Positions 30,150 through 38,612 of a stretch of DNA of 64,000 bases are shown here, in pieces. The first letter of the stretch is position 1, and every line of letters begins with the position of its first letter. The DNA is from Azonexus sp. (GTDB taxonomy: Bacteria > Pseudomonadota > Gammaproteobacteria > Burkholderiales > Rhodocyclaceae), in assembly GCA_030696345.1 (NCBI GenBank), contig JAUYSK010000016.1:1-64000 (forward strand), in the 5' to 3' direction. Position numbers and translations under genes: made by a program. A model generated the notes under the pieces. That model was not told the origin of the DNA. It did no database searches and saw nothing but the letters and a program-made list of their open reading frames with translations.

Positions 30150-31421
30150 TTAAGACTTGGGAACGATGATGCGCGCCTGCTTGTTGAGGCCGACAACCGC
30201 CATCAACTCGGCCACCAAATGGCTCGGGCTACGGATAACGATATCGCGGCCGGCCGCTTTAAAAGGCGCAACGCGGTTTACCAGCTGCCCGGCCGAGAAG
30301 AAATCCATCCGGCGAACGCCGGAGAAATCGAGGACAGGGTGCTCCATTGCTTCGACGACCTTGCCCAGCTCATCGAAACGGTAATTTTTCAGCTCACCGG
30401 AGAAGTAGTGCGCGTCATCCTGGGGCGCGGTGCTCGGCGTTGGCGCCGCCACTTTTGCCGTAGACACGGCCTCCCAGGAAGGCGGCGACAGTTCAAAGGT
30501 CACGGCATAATCGATCGCCCGTTCCTCGAATGCTTCTTGAGTACCGTGACGCTGCAGCAGCTCAAGCAGCAGCGCCCAGGTTGTTGCACGCGTCGCTTCG
30601 CCCGTGTGCAGGCGCTCATTGAGCCGACCAAGAAAACCCTCAACGCCGGTCAAGGTGACCGCTACGCGAGTACGCCGAGCCTTGTTGAGCAATTCAGCCA
30701 GCTCACCAGCCACATCGTCATCGCAACCGATCAGCTTGCCGCAATCGACGCTGACCGGAATCTTCTGGCTAACCAGTTTGGCCAATTCGCCTACAGGTTG
30801 AGCACCTTCTGCGGTCAACACGCCCTGCAGGACAAAAAGGCGGGGGCCACCCGGCGCGCTGACGACCGCTGCTTCCGCCTGACGCCAAGCCGGTGGAGAG
30901 GATTCACAGGCCTCGGCGAAGGCCACGCCCATTTTTTCAAAAGCAGCCCGGTCACCCAGCACTTGCAGCAAATCTAGCAGCAATAGCCAGAAACGCTTTC
31001 CGTCGCTACCCGGATAAGCCCGGACCAGGGTATCGAGCACGGCACGGGCCGCAGCATCCTGGCCATTGGCGAAGAGAACAACGACATGCTCAATATCTGA
31101 TTGAACCGGATCACCACCATGGTCGACGTCGATCGCCATGACGCTTGACTCGGTGAAGTCACGTTCGAACTCTTCGTTGGTGAAATCCAGATCATCGGGC
31201 TGGGCCTGCTGCCTAGCCGGGACGACCGGTTCGGCTTTTTTCTGAGGCGCTGCTGGGCGATTGCCGGCTGTGAATTCAAGATCCGGCAGCGGCTCGGCGA
31301 GCGGCACCGGCTCTTCGGTCGGAATATTTTGGGGGCGCACCTCGGGGATGGGTGCTCGCGGACGCGCCGCCTGGCGTTCCGGCATTTTCTGAGGCTGTTT
31401 TTTGAAAAAGGAAAAAACCAT
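30150..31421 (-). CDS. STAS-domain protein of unknown role, upstream of hslVU
   Basis: Protein of 423 residues. The first roughly 85 are Pro/Arg/Glu-rich and probably disordered; a helical middle follows (PVQSDIEHVVVLFANGQDAAARAVLDTLVRA, TPR-like), then a central and a C-terminal alpha/beta domain. The latter (about 340-423, HPVLDFSGVRRMDFFSAGQLVNRVAPF) has the shape of a STAS domain, and an internal segment (KIPVSVDCGKLIGCDDDVAGELAELLNKA) looks like a second STAS-like unit. It may be a regulatory adaptor. The ATG at 31421 has GGAG 6 nt upstream. The 15-bp gap to hslV suggests co-transcription. Confidence 0.75.
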   Translation of the reverse strand: MVFSFFKKQPQKMPERQAARPRAPIPEVRPQNIPTEEPVPLAEPLPDLEFTAGNRPAAPQKKAEPVVPARQQAQPDDLDFTNEEFERDFTESSVMAIDVDHGGDPVQSDIEHVVVLFANGQDAAARAVLDTLVRAYPGSDGKRFWLLLLDLLQVLGDRAAFEKMGVAFAEACESSPPAWRQAEAAVVSAPGGPRLFVLQGVLTAEGAQPVGELAKLVSQKIPVSVDCGKLIGCDDDVAGELAELLNKARRTRVAVTLTGVEGFLGRLNERLHTGEATRATTWALLLELLQRHGTQEAFEERAIDYAVTFELSPPSWEAVSTAKVAAPTPSTAPQDDAHYFSGELKNYRFDELGKVVEAMEHPVLDFSGVRRMDFFSAGQLVNRVAPFKAAGRDIVIRSPSHLVAELMAVVGLNKQARIIVPKS

Positions 31422-31466
31422 AAACACTCCGCGTACAGAGGATGTGTTTTAGCATGCCCTAAAGCG

Positions 31467-32231
31467 TCATGCAATGACCAGACCTATGACAATCAACAGA
31501 AGCGCCAGCACTGGGCCAAATGGCTGGTCCAGCCCAAGCGCCAGCAGAAAGGCCGCAACGTACGCAGCAACACCGATGAACAAAGCCAGCAGCAGACCTC
31601 TTCGCCAGTTACCCGCCCGCCGGAAGGCCAGCCAAGGCGGGATGAAGACCAGCGCAAACGCCCCCATGACACCCATGCTCATGGTCGCCAAAGCCAGTGC
31701 CAGCGCGGCAAGCACATCGAATCCCGTTTGCGTTGGCCAGGCACGAACGCCACGAATCCGGAAAAAATCAGGATACACATGCAGCAGCAAAAGCTGTTTC
31801 GACAGGGCTCGCAACATAAGGAGTGCCAGCGCGCCACCCATGGCCACCAGCCAAAGTTGCTCGCTCCCGGAAAAATACAGTTGGCCGTCAAACAGCGCAT
31901 GACCAAGACGCTCGGCCATCGGATGATTGGCCGCTAGCAACACCGCCACCGCCCAGCCGCCAAGCAGCAGCAAGGCATAGCTGGCACCGCCCGCCAGCCG
32001 CCGGGAAAACAGGCGCTTGCCGGCACCGGCCAGTCCGGCGGCAGCCACACCGCCGACCGCCGGAGCAAAGCCGGCCACCAACGCGATCAGCGCGCCCGCC
32101 GCCGCTACATGCGAATAGGCCAGCGCCGCCAGCCATTCGTCACGCAAGCGCAGGTAGCAGCCCAGCAACGGCAAGACAACGGCAAGGCCGAGCCCGGTCA
32201 GAAACGGGATCAGGAATATCTCATTCCACAT
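31467..32231 (-). CDS. Metal ABC transporter permease (ZnuB-like)
   Basis: ABC-3 family permease of 254 residues with about eight TM segments (MWNEIFLIPFLTGLGLAVVLPLLGCYL at the N-terminus; VMGAFALVFIPPWLAFRRA near the end). It is the inner-membrane channel for the operon's binding protein and ATPase. It overlaps the ATPase gene by 11 bp; the longer frame to 32324 is a shadow of that gene. Zinc is the likeliest substrate from the binding protein; manganese is possible. Confidence 0.87.
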   Translation of the reverse strand: MWNEIFLIPFLTGLGLAVVLPLLGCYLRLRDEWLAALAYSHVAAAGALIALVAGFAPAVGGVAAAGLAGAGKRLFSRRLAGGASYALLLLGGWAVAVLLAANHPMAERLGHALFDGQLYFSGSEQLWLVAMGGALALLMLRALSKQLLLLHVYPDFFRIRGVRAWPTQTGFDVLAALALALATMSMGVMGAFALVFIPPWLAFRRAGNWRRGLLLALFIGVAAYVAAFLLALGLDQPFGPVLALLLIVIGLVIA

Positions 32232-32799
32232 CGCCAGCCTCCAGCACGATGATGCGATCACAGACCGCTTCGACAAACGCCGCATCATGGCTGACCACCA
32301 TGATGCCCGCACCGGCCTCGGCACGCTCGCGCAAGTGGGCGGTCAGATGGGCCACCCCTGCGGCATCGAGATTATTGGTGGGTTCGTCGAGCAGCACCAG
32401 ATCGGCCGGCGCCTGCAGGATCGCCCACAAGGCGAGATAGTGGCGCTGGCCCCCGGAAAGCTGATCTAGACGATCATCAAGTCGGTCGTTCAGCCAGGGT
32501 GGCAGGCCGTTGGCACTGGCGCCGGTCAGGGCCAGCAGTTCGCGCCCCGAAAGCGGCAGGCCGTCGACCGGCGGAACATCCTGCGTTTGCAGGGCCAGGC
32601 GCAGCCCCGGCCGTTGCTCGATGCGCCCGGAAAAGACCTTGGCCCGCCCGGCAATGGCGGCCAGCAGCGTACTTTTTCCGACCCCGTTCGGGCCGGTCAG
32701 CCCAAGGATTTCGCCGGCGGCGAGGGCAAGATCGATCTGGCTGGTCGCCGGCTGCTGCCAGCCAGCGACCAGCTTTTCAAGTTTGAGCAATGAGCTCAA
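32221..32799 (-). CDS. Metal ABC transporter ATP-binding protein (ZnuC-like)
   Basis: ABC ATPase of 192 residues, short for the family. Walker A is GPNGVGKSTLL, the signature LSGGQRHYLALW and Walker B LVLLDEPTNNLD with a following H-loop VVSHD. The start is a TTG overlapping the upstream stop (TTGA), with AAGGG 5 nt before it. It powers uptake with the adjacent permease and binding protein. Confidence 0.88.
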   Translation of the reverse strand: MSSLLKLEKLVAGWQQPATSQIDLALAAGEILGLTGPNGVGKSTLLAAIAGRAKVFSGRIEQRPGLRLALQTQDVPPVDGLPLSGRELLALTGASANGLPPWLNDRLDDRLDQLSGGQRHYLALWAILQAPADLVLLDEPTNNLDAAGVAHLTAHLRERAEAGAGIMVVSHDAAFVEAVCDRIIVLEAGDVE

Positions 32800-33692
32800 C
32801 GCAGCCCTTTCAACAAGCGCTGCACGCTATCGTCGAACAGTCCGAACAGGTCTTTGGCCTCCGCCGTACCGCCGACGGTGTAAGGCAGCAGCACCGCCGG
32901 AATAGAGGCCTTGCCGGCAATCCACTGGCTGGGCCCATCCTGGTTATAGGCGGTGCGCAGCACCATTTTCGCCGGCCTTGTTTGCTGATTGGCAAGCAGG
33001 CTGGTCAAATGGCCGCTGCTCGGCTCGACACCCGGTTTCGGCTCAAGCATCCCGACTTCCTTCATACCCAGCCAATTCGACAGGTAGACGAAAGAGGAAT
33101 GATGAACCAGTACCGGCACACCACGCAGGGGAGCAGCCTCCTTCTCCCAGCGCGCCATCGCCGTCTGCCATTTTCCGGCAAAGGCCTGATAGCCAGCCTG
33201 ATAGGCGGCAGCATTCGGCGCATCGAGTTCAACCATGCGCGCCGTCAGCGCCTCGCCAACCCTCAGCACATTGCGCGGATCGAGATGGGTGTGCGGATTG
33301 CCGGCGGCATGGACGTCGCCGTGGGCGCGGTCGAGCGTCGTCGGAACTTCAAGGCGATTGACGAAGTTGGCCGCCTCGAAATACCCCGGCCGACCGGTCT
33401 GGATGCCTGAATTTCCGGAGTCACGGAGGACCAGCGGCAGCCAACCGATTTCCAGATCGGCGCCGGCGGCAACGACCAGATTGGCCTGCCGGGCCTGCGC
33501 CAGCAGAGAGGGCTTGGCCTCGATGCGGTGCGGGTCCTGGAAGGCTGTGGTGGCGGTATAGAGCTTGACCTTGCCACCCCCGATCTCCTGGGCCAGCGCG
33601 CCCCATTCCGGCACGGTGGCGAAGATTTTGAGGTCGGCTTGGGCCGATCCCACGGTCAACCCGAAAAAACAGGCAAAAATGAAATTTTTCAT
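32796..33692 (-). CDS. Periplasmic metal-binding protein (ZnuA-like)
   Basis: Cluster A-I substrate-binding protein of 298 residues with a signal peptide cleaved after GSAQA (about residue 19). Likely metal ligands are the His of FQDPHRIEAKP, the His cluster HGDVHAAGNPHTHLDP and the His of VLVHHSSFVYLSNWLG. The GNPHTHLDP and HHSSF motifs are typical of zinc/manganese binding proteins. It starts 8 bp after the porin gene with a clear GGAG, and is followed by the ATPase and permease. Confidence 0.9.
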   Translation of the reverse strand: MKNFIFACFFGLTVGSAQADLKIFATVPEWGALAQEIGGGKVKLYTATTAFQDPHRIEAKPSLLAQARQANLVVAAGADLEIGWLPLVLRDSGNSGIQTGRPGYFEAANFVNRLEVPTTLDRAHGDVHAAGNPHTHLDPRNVLRVGEALTARMVELDAPNAAAYQAGYQAFAGKWQTAMARWEKEAAPLRGVPVLVHHSSFVYLSNWLGMKEVGMLEPKPGVEPSSGHLTSLLANQQTRPAKMVLRTAYNQDGPSQWIAGKASIPAVLLPYTVGGTAEAKDLFGLFDDSVQRLLKGLR

Positions 33693-33700
33693 TGTGACTC

Positions 33701-35131
33701 CTAGAACTTGTGCGCGCCGTGGGCGCCCAGGCTCATCACGTACTGCAGGGTCAGCTGATGGTCGGTGATGCCCAGCATGGACTTATCCTGTGCCAGCTGC
33801 AGGCGCAGGCGCGAGAACTCGCTCCAGCTGTAATCGACCATGACCGAGGCTTTTTTCGGCCGGTAACTGTCTACAACCAGATTAGCCGCGTTGGCCCCAA
33901 AATCGCGCGTCCCGCTGTCGAGCTGCTCGTAGCGAACGCCGGCACGCCATTCCGGCGTGAACTTGAAAACACCCTGGGCGTACCAACCGGACTGGCGGGT
34001 CTTGTAGCCGCTGGTCACGCTGCTGTCGTTCGCGGTTGGGTCACAGGCGTTACCCACACCCTCATCGTCCGAACAGGTCATGTCACCCTTTTCGCGCCGC
34101 TGAAAGTACTCGGTCTGAAACTTGAAATTCTGATACTTCGGATTGCCGTTGGGCGCCCACTTCCAGACAAAATCAGCCAGCCAAGTCGCCGAATCGCCGG
34201 TGAATGCACCCAGCGCTTCGGCGCCATTGATGTCCTCGAAATGCGCACCGCGCTCACTGGCCTTCGTCTTCAAATACGACACCCCGGCTCGCCACGCGTT
34301 GGAAGCACCGACATCGCCGCCGATGTGGGCAAAAATCGCCCCAGCGCCCGCGCCATTCTTGTTGCGATCCGTTCCCGGGAAACCGGCGCCACGGCCGACC
34401 TCGGCACCGAACTCAAGGAAGACCGGCGTCGGCGCCAGCCATTTGAACTGCACCCCATCCTGCTGGTAACTTGCGTGCTCACCAAACATCGCCCGATACA
34501 TGAGCGGCGCATCGGCAAAATCCCACATGTGCGGGTGCTGCTCGTTCAGGTAACCGATGCCGGAGCGCATACGCCCGCCTTTGAGTCCGACGCCATGACC
34601 GATGGCGAGCGACTGGAACCAGGCTTCTTCGACCTCGACTTCGCCGTTGGCCAGCGCCAGAATCGCCTGCCCGCGCCAGTAGGGGTCAATGTTGGCAGCC
34701 AGCACCAGCTCGGTGTGTTCGACCGAGAAGCCACGCTTGTTGATGCCCTCAATCGCGCCATCGCCATGATCGTGGCCGCCAGCCGGCACAAAACCGGTAA
34801 TGCCGCGCTCGGCAACATCCTTCATGTTCTTGTACTGCCCCTGGAGGATGAGCGACACCTCGGGATTGAAGCCGCTGGCACGAGCACTGCCGGTTGCCGC
34901 AGGCGCTGCGGCGACCATTGCCGGCACTGCCTTGACCTCGGCAGCCGGTTTGGCAGATTTACCCTGCACCTCGGCCTCGGCCAGCTTTTTCTCAAGCGAG
35001 GCGATGCGTTGCTCATAGGTCTTCTTCATGTCGTCGATCTGGGCGCGAATGGCCACCAGATCGGCATCGGAAGCGGCTTGCGCGCCGCATGAGGCGGCCA
35101 GCAAGGCCGCCATGGCAAATGATTTGTGCAT
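33701..35131 (-). CDS. Outer-membrane porin-like beta-barrel protein of the zinc operon
   Basis: Protein of 476 residues: signal peptide (cleaved near CGAQA-ASD), a short coiled coil (about 25-60, IDDMKKTYEQRIASLEKKLAE) as in OprP-like porins, then many short amphipathic beta-strands ending in a C-terminal Phe (GAHKF), the usual BAM signal. HDHGDG (about 136) and several His residues face a predicted loop. It has no TonB box that I can see. Being the gene just before the ZnuA-like gene, it probably brings zinc across the outer membrane; this is inferred from context. Confidence 0.8.
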   Translation of the reverse strand: MHKSFAMAALLAASCGAQAASDADLVAIRAQIDDMKKTYEQRIASLEKKLAEAEVQGKSAKPAAEVKAVPAMVAAAPAATGSARASGFNPEVSLILQGQYKNMKDVAERGITGFVPAGGHDHGDGAIEGINKRGFSVEHTELVLAANIDPYWRGQAILALANGEVEVEEAWFQSLAIGHGVGLKGGRMRSGIGYLNEQHPHMWDFADAPLMYRAMFGEHASYQQDGVQFKWLAPTPVFLEFGAEVGRGAGFPGTDRNKNGAGAGAIFAHIGGDVGASNAWRAGVSYLKTKASERGAHFEDINGAEALGAFTGDSATWLADFVWKWAPNGNPKYQNFKFQTEYFQRREKGDMTCSDDEGVGNACDPTANDSSVTSGYKTRQSGWYAQGVFKFTPEWRAGVRYEQLDSGTRDFGANAANLVVDSYRPKKASVMVDYSWSEFSRLRLQLAQDKSMLGITDHQLTLQYVMSLGAHGAHKF

Positions 35132-35195
35132 GGGAGTTTCCTGAAATTGCGTAGCAAGCAGCCGACCGCGGGAATCCCACGGTCAACCGGATTTA

Positions 35196-35211
35196 TTACG
35201 TGAAAACGTAA
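35196..35211. promoter_or_regulatory. Perfect inverted repeat, candidate operator of the zinc operon
   Basis: TTACGT, GAAA, ACGTAA: 6-bp arms with a 4-nt spacer in AT-rich sequence, 65 bp upstream of the porin start. Plausible site for a Zur-type repressor, although it does not match the Zur box I know from gammaproteobacteria. Confidence 0.45.
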
Positions 35212-35224
35212 AAAACGGGCAATT

Positions 35225-35506
35225 TCAGAAAAGAGGCGGGCCCTGCTGGGTCGCGATGGGCGCCGGGAAGGCAGTGCGGCCATGGGCCGAAAACGACGCC
35301 GGTACCAGCTGAACAGCCAGCACCGGCGGCAAAGCAACCAGCGATGGCAAGGCCGCGCCAAGGTCATGCGCCGCCAGACAAAGCTGGCAGGCATGCGTCG
35401 GTAAACCCTGCTCGTTGCCCGCCGCATGCTCGACAGCATGCGCCCCTGCCGCCAGTTGGGCGAAGAGGAGAACGGCAACGAGAAGGAAGTGACGCAGTGA
35501 ATTCAC
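35225..35506 (-). CDS. Small secreted Cys/His protein of the zinc operon (DUF2946-like)
   Basis: Protein of 93 residues with an N-terminal signal or membrane segment (SLRHFLLVAVLLFAQLAAGAHA) and the motif HACQLCLAAHD (about 38-48), i.e. H-x-C-x-x-C with a following His, a plausible metal site. Small proteins of this shape are often filed as DUF2946 and found by metal-transport genes. The start is a GTG 10 bp after the rlmI stop, with no convincing ribosome-binding site, so the exact start is uncertain. The zinc porin gene lies 93 bp downstream. Confidence 0.6.
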   Translation of the reverse strand: MNSLRHFLLVAVLLFAQLAAGAHAVEHAAGNEQGLPTHACQLCLAAHDLGAALPSLVALPPVLAVQLVPASFSAHGRTAFPAPIATQQGPPLF

Positions 35507-35515
35507 GAGAGAAGT

Positions 35516-36709
35516 TTAGTCGACCTGGACGAGCAGACCTTTGAGATATTCACCTTCGGGAAAGTTCAGCGCCACCGGATGATCGGCCGAACCGGCTAGC
35601 CGGCGCAGGATGCGTGCCTCACGCCCGGCATCGTGCGCGCTTTCGGCAACGATTTTCTGGAATAACTCCAGCCCGACTCCGCCGGAACAGGAATAAGTCA
35701 TCAGCAAACCGCCCGGCTTCAACAAGCGGCAGCCCAGCACATTGATGTCCTTGTAGGCGCGCGCAGCACGTTCAGCATGGGCAGCGGACGGTGCGAATTT
35801 CGGCGGATCAAGCACGATCAGATCGAACAACCGGCCCTCCTTGCGAAAATCGCGCAACGCCTGGAAAACATCAGCTTCCTGCCACTGCGCCCGTTCGGCC
35901 GGCAATTGCGGGTTGAGCGCCAGATTGGCTTTGGCCTGCTCCAAGGCCGGGCCGGAAGAGTCGATGGAAAGCACGCTCGCCGCACCGCCGGCCAGCGCCT
36001 GCAGGGAAAAGCCGCCGGTGTAGCAGAAGCAGTTGAGCACGTCCTTGCCTTCGGCCAACTGGCCGAGCAGGGCGCGATTGTCGCGCTGATCGAGATAAAA
36101 ACCGGTTTTGTGCCCGCCAACGACGTCCACCGCAAGCTTCACACCGTTTTCTGAAATCACCAGCGGCGTCTGCGGCGCTTCGCCATAAACCCAGCCCGTC
36201 GTCGGCTCCAGGCCTTCCAGCCCGCGCACATCGGAATCCGAACGCTCAATAATACGGGCGCAGCCAGTCGCCTTGACCAGACCAGCAACGATGGCATTGC
36301 GCCATTTGTCGGCGCCGGCTGAAGTCAGCTGGATAACCACGGTATCGCCATACTGATCCGCAATGACGCCGGGCAAACCGTCCGACTCGGCATGAATCAG
36401 CCGCAAGCCCGACTGGCCGCGCAATTCCGGCAAAGCCTGACGGCGCGCCACAGCAGTAGCGATGCGGCGTTTGAAGAAAGCATCATCGACTGACTCTTCA
36501 GCATCGAAGGTCCAGAAACGGGCACGAATCTGCGACCGGGGACTGTAGGCAGCGCGCCCCAGCGGACGCAGGTTGTCAGCCAGCACCTCAACCGTATCAC
36601 CCGGCCGCGCGCGGCCCTCCAGACGCCCGACCGAGCCGGCAAACACCCACGGATGGTGCTGTTTGAAGGCGGAACGTTCCTTACCCGGCATGAGTACCAG
36701 CTGAGCCAT
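35516..36709 (-). CDS. rlmI: 23S rRNA m5C methyltransferase, RlmI family
   Basis: SAM-dependent methyltransferase of 397 residues. An N-terminal PUA domain (MPGKERSAFKQHHPWVFAGSVGRLEG) is followed by an EEHEP-like middle domain and a C-terminal Rossmann fold (VLNCFCYTGGFSLQAL; DLIVLDPPKFAPS; YSCSGGVG). E. coli RlmI methylates C1962 of 23S rRNA. It is read from the same strand as the small basic protein upstream, with a hairpin between them. Confidence 0.9.
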   Translation of the reverse strand: MAQLVLMPGKERSAFKQHHPWVFAGSVGRLEGRARPGDTVEVLADNLRPLGRAAYSPRSQIRARFWTFDAEESVDDAFFKRRIATAVARRQALPELRGQSGLRLIHAESDGLPGVIADQYGDTVVIQLTSAGADKWRNAIVAGLVKATGCARIIERSDSDVRGLEGLEPTTGWVYGEAPQTPLVISENGVKLAVDVVGGHKTGFYLDQRDNRALLGQLAEGKDVLNCFCYTGGFSLQALAGGAASVLSIDSSGPALEQAKANLALNPQLPAERAQWQEADVFQALRDFRKEGRLFDLIVLDPPKFAPSAAHAERAARAYKDINVLGCRLLKPGGLLMTYSCSGGVGLELFQKIVAESAHDAGREARILRRLAGSADHPVALNFPEGEYLKGLLVQVD

Positions 36710-36734
36710 ATTTTCTAAACCTCAAATGCAAGAA

Positions 36735-36762
36735 GCCCCGGTTACTTTGCAGTAACCGGGGC
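36735..36762 (-). terminator. Hairpin terminator after the 50-residue basic protein gene
   Basis: 12-bp stem GCCCCGGTTACT / AGTAACCGGGGC with a 4-nt loop. On the minus strand it is followed by TTCTTGCATTT. A strong stem but only a moderate T tract. Confidence 0.75.
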
Positions 36763-36782
36763 CCTAGAAAGCTTGAATGCGC

Positions 36783-36935
36783 TTAGGCGCCCAGTGCCTT
36801 GCGGTTACGTGCCTGGCATTCGGCAGCGTAGATGACCTTGAATGCGGTCTTGCCGTCGCCCTTGAACAGACGCTTGGCCGATTTGGAAATGCTGCGGCGC
36901 TCCAGGGAAGAGCGGCGGGTGCGGTTGATAGCCAT
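36783..36935 (-). CDS. Small basic protein of 50 residues, family not recognised
   Basis: Begins MAINRTRRSSLERRSISKSA and ends QARNRKALGA, with about a quarter Arg/Lys. It has an excellent ribosome-binding site (AAGGAG, 7 nt before the ATG), codons like the GC-rich core genes, and its own hairpin terminator: the setting of a well-expressed gene. It resembles a ribosomal or nucleic-acid-binding protein in composition, but matches neither S20, S21 nor THX as I know them. Coding status is supported by start, stop and context; function is unknown. Confidence 0.7.
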   Translation of the reverse strand: MAINRTRRSSLERRSISKSAKRLFKGDGKTAFKVIYAAECQARNRKALGA

Positions 36936-37050
36936 GACTAACTCCTTGATTTCGGCGAATTTTCAAAACCGTGAATCATAGGGGTTGGCGGCCGAAAGGT
37001 CAATTGAAGCCTGATTTTTGGCCTTTTTTGCGGTTGACCGCAGCAATCGA

Positions 37051-37944
37051 TTATCGCTTCGCCCGCGGATGCGCCAAGTCATACACCTTGGCCAGATGCT
37101 GGAAATCCAGATGCGTGTAAACCTGCGTCGAAGCGATGCTGGCGTGTCCAAGCATTTCCTGAACTGCCCGCAGATCGCCGGAAGACTGCAGCACATGCGA
37201 GGCAAACGAATGCCGCAACATGTGTGGATGAACATGGCGCGGCACCCCAAGTTGTACGGCACGCCGGGCCAGTCGGAGCTGAATCATCCGATGGCTGATG
37301 CGACCGCCCCTGCGGCTGACAAAAAGTGCAGGCTCTTCCGCTGTCGCCAGCGAATCGCGCACTGCCGCCCAAGCCGCCAGCGCTTCCCGCGCCTTGCTGC
37401 CAACCGGCACCAGCCGCGCCTTGTTGCGTTTGCCGAGAACACGAATCTCGCCTTCGTGCAGTGCCGAATCGAGCGCTTCACAATCCAGCGCAGCCAGTTC
37501 CGCAAGGCGCAAGCCAGAAGAGTAGAAGAGTTCAAACATCGCTGCATCGCGCGCAACGAGAACGGAGTCACCCTCCTCGTCGGGTTCAAGCAAGCGGGCA
37601 CTTTCATCCACCGACAAGGCATTCGGGAGATTTTTCGGTGATTTGGGCGAACGCACGCCCTCGCAAGGATTGGCCTTTACCGCGTCGCCACGCCCCAACC
37701 AGTTGAAGAATCCGCGCCAGGCAGAAAGCTGGCGTGCCAGCGAGCGGCCGGACAAGCCCTGGCCGTGCATTTGCGCCACAAAGCGACGAATGTGATGAAC
37801 TCGCAAATCCGCCAGCGGAGTTTCACCCGCCAACGCCAGCAAGCGGACAAGATCACGCCGGTAATTGCTGACGGTATGCGGCGACTGCCGACGCTGCTCG
37901 GCCAGTTCGGCCAGATAGGCAACGACGGCGTCGCCGGGAGTCAT
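37051..37944 (-). CDS. xerC: Tyrosine recombinase XerC
   Basis: Resolves chromosome dimers at dif with XerD. The 297 residues comprise an N-terminal SAM-like DNA-binding domain and a catalytic domain with R in SSGLRLAELAAL, the HMLRHSFASH box, the GHASIASTQVYTHLD box with the nucleophile Tyr, and the VLGKRNKARLVPVG beta-hairpin Lys. The dapF-DUF484-xerC order is the standard proteobacterial arrangement and distinguishes it from phage integrases. Confidence 0.95.
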   Translation of the reverse strand: MTPGDAVVAYLAELAEQRRQSPHTVSNYRRDLVRLLALAGETPLADLRVHHIRRFVAQMHGQGLSGRSLARQLSAWRGFFNWLGRGDAVKANPCEGVRSPKSPKNLPNALSVDESARLLEPDEEGDSVLVARDAAMFELFYSSGLRLAELAALDCEALDSALHEGEIRVLGKRNKARLVPVGSKAREALAAWAAVRDSLATAEEPALFVSRRGGRISHRMIQLRLARRAVQLGVPRHVHPHMLRHSFASHVLQSSGDLRAVQEMLGHASIASTQVYTHLDFQHLAKVYDLAHPRAKR

Positions 37945-38612
37945 AACACGCTCTTGGTGACCCGGGCGAGCGCGGCAGAAACCATTTCGCCGAGGCGTTC
38001 GAGGTAGAGCGTGCCCATGTCGGCGTAAAACCGCTGCGCCTCTTCGCTACCCAATGCGATCATGCCGATGGTGCCACCGCCGTTGCGTAGCGCGATCAGC
38101 GCCTGCGAACGGATATGGCTGGAATGCTCGCCAAACCAGGAGGCCGTGCCAAAGCCGGCGGTCGACCCACAATACGGTCGGCTCAGCGTTTCGGCAAACA
38201 CCTGCAACTCTTCGCTGACCGCTGCGAACTCCGGCAGATCGTCGATCCCTTCCGGGTTGTGCCAGAGGCGCAAGGCCACATGCGGCACGGAGAAATCATC
38301 GCGCAGGTGGAAGTTGAGCAGGTGAATGACCGCCTGGAAGGTCTCGGCAGCAATCAGCCCAACGGCCAGACGGTGCACCTTTTCACTGATGGCGTCGTTT
38401 TCCTCACCGAAGGCGATCAATTCAGCCAGCTTGCTTTCGGTCGTCCGGTTCTTTTCGCGCAGCGACAGCATCTGACGCTCGGCCAGCGAAACTGCGCGGC
38501 CACCATGCGGATGCGGCAAGAAAATCTGCGCCATCAAGTCAGCGTATTGCTCGAAAAAGCCCGGATTGTTCTTCAGGTAATCGGCAACATCTTCGGGAAA
38601 CAGGGCGCTCAT
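37941..38612 (-). CDS. DUF484 family protein (GAF-like)
   Basis: Protein of 223 residues. The N-terminal segment [39 protein letters not shown] is the DUF484 signature; a coiled coil and a GAF-like alpha/beta domain follow. It always travels between dapF and xerC but has no settled function. Overlaps both neighbours by 4 bp. Confidence 0.93.
   Translation of the reverse strand: MSALFPEDVADYLKNNPGFFEQYADLMAQIFLPHPHGGRAVSLAERQMLSLREKNRTTESKLAELIAFGEENDAISEKVHRLAVGLIAAETFQAVIHLLNFHLRDDFSVPHVALRLWHNPEGIDDLPEFAAVSEELQVFAETLSRPYCGSTAGFGTASWFGEHSSHIRSQALIALRNGGGTIGMIALGSEEAQRFYADMGTLYLERLGEMVSAALARVTKSVL

Noticed and set aside
33710..35092. 460-residue plus-strand open frame
   Set aside because: Antisense to the porin gene, which has a signal peptide and terminal Phe.
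36783..36935. Ribosomal protein S20 (rpsT) for the small basic gene
   Set aside because: The translated 50 residues do not resemble S20, which is about 87 residues; also not S21 or THX.
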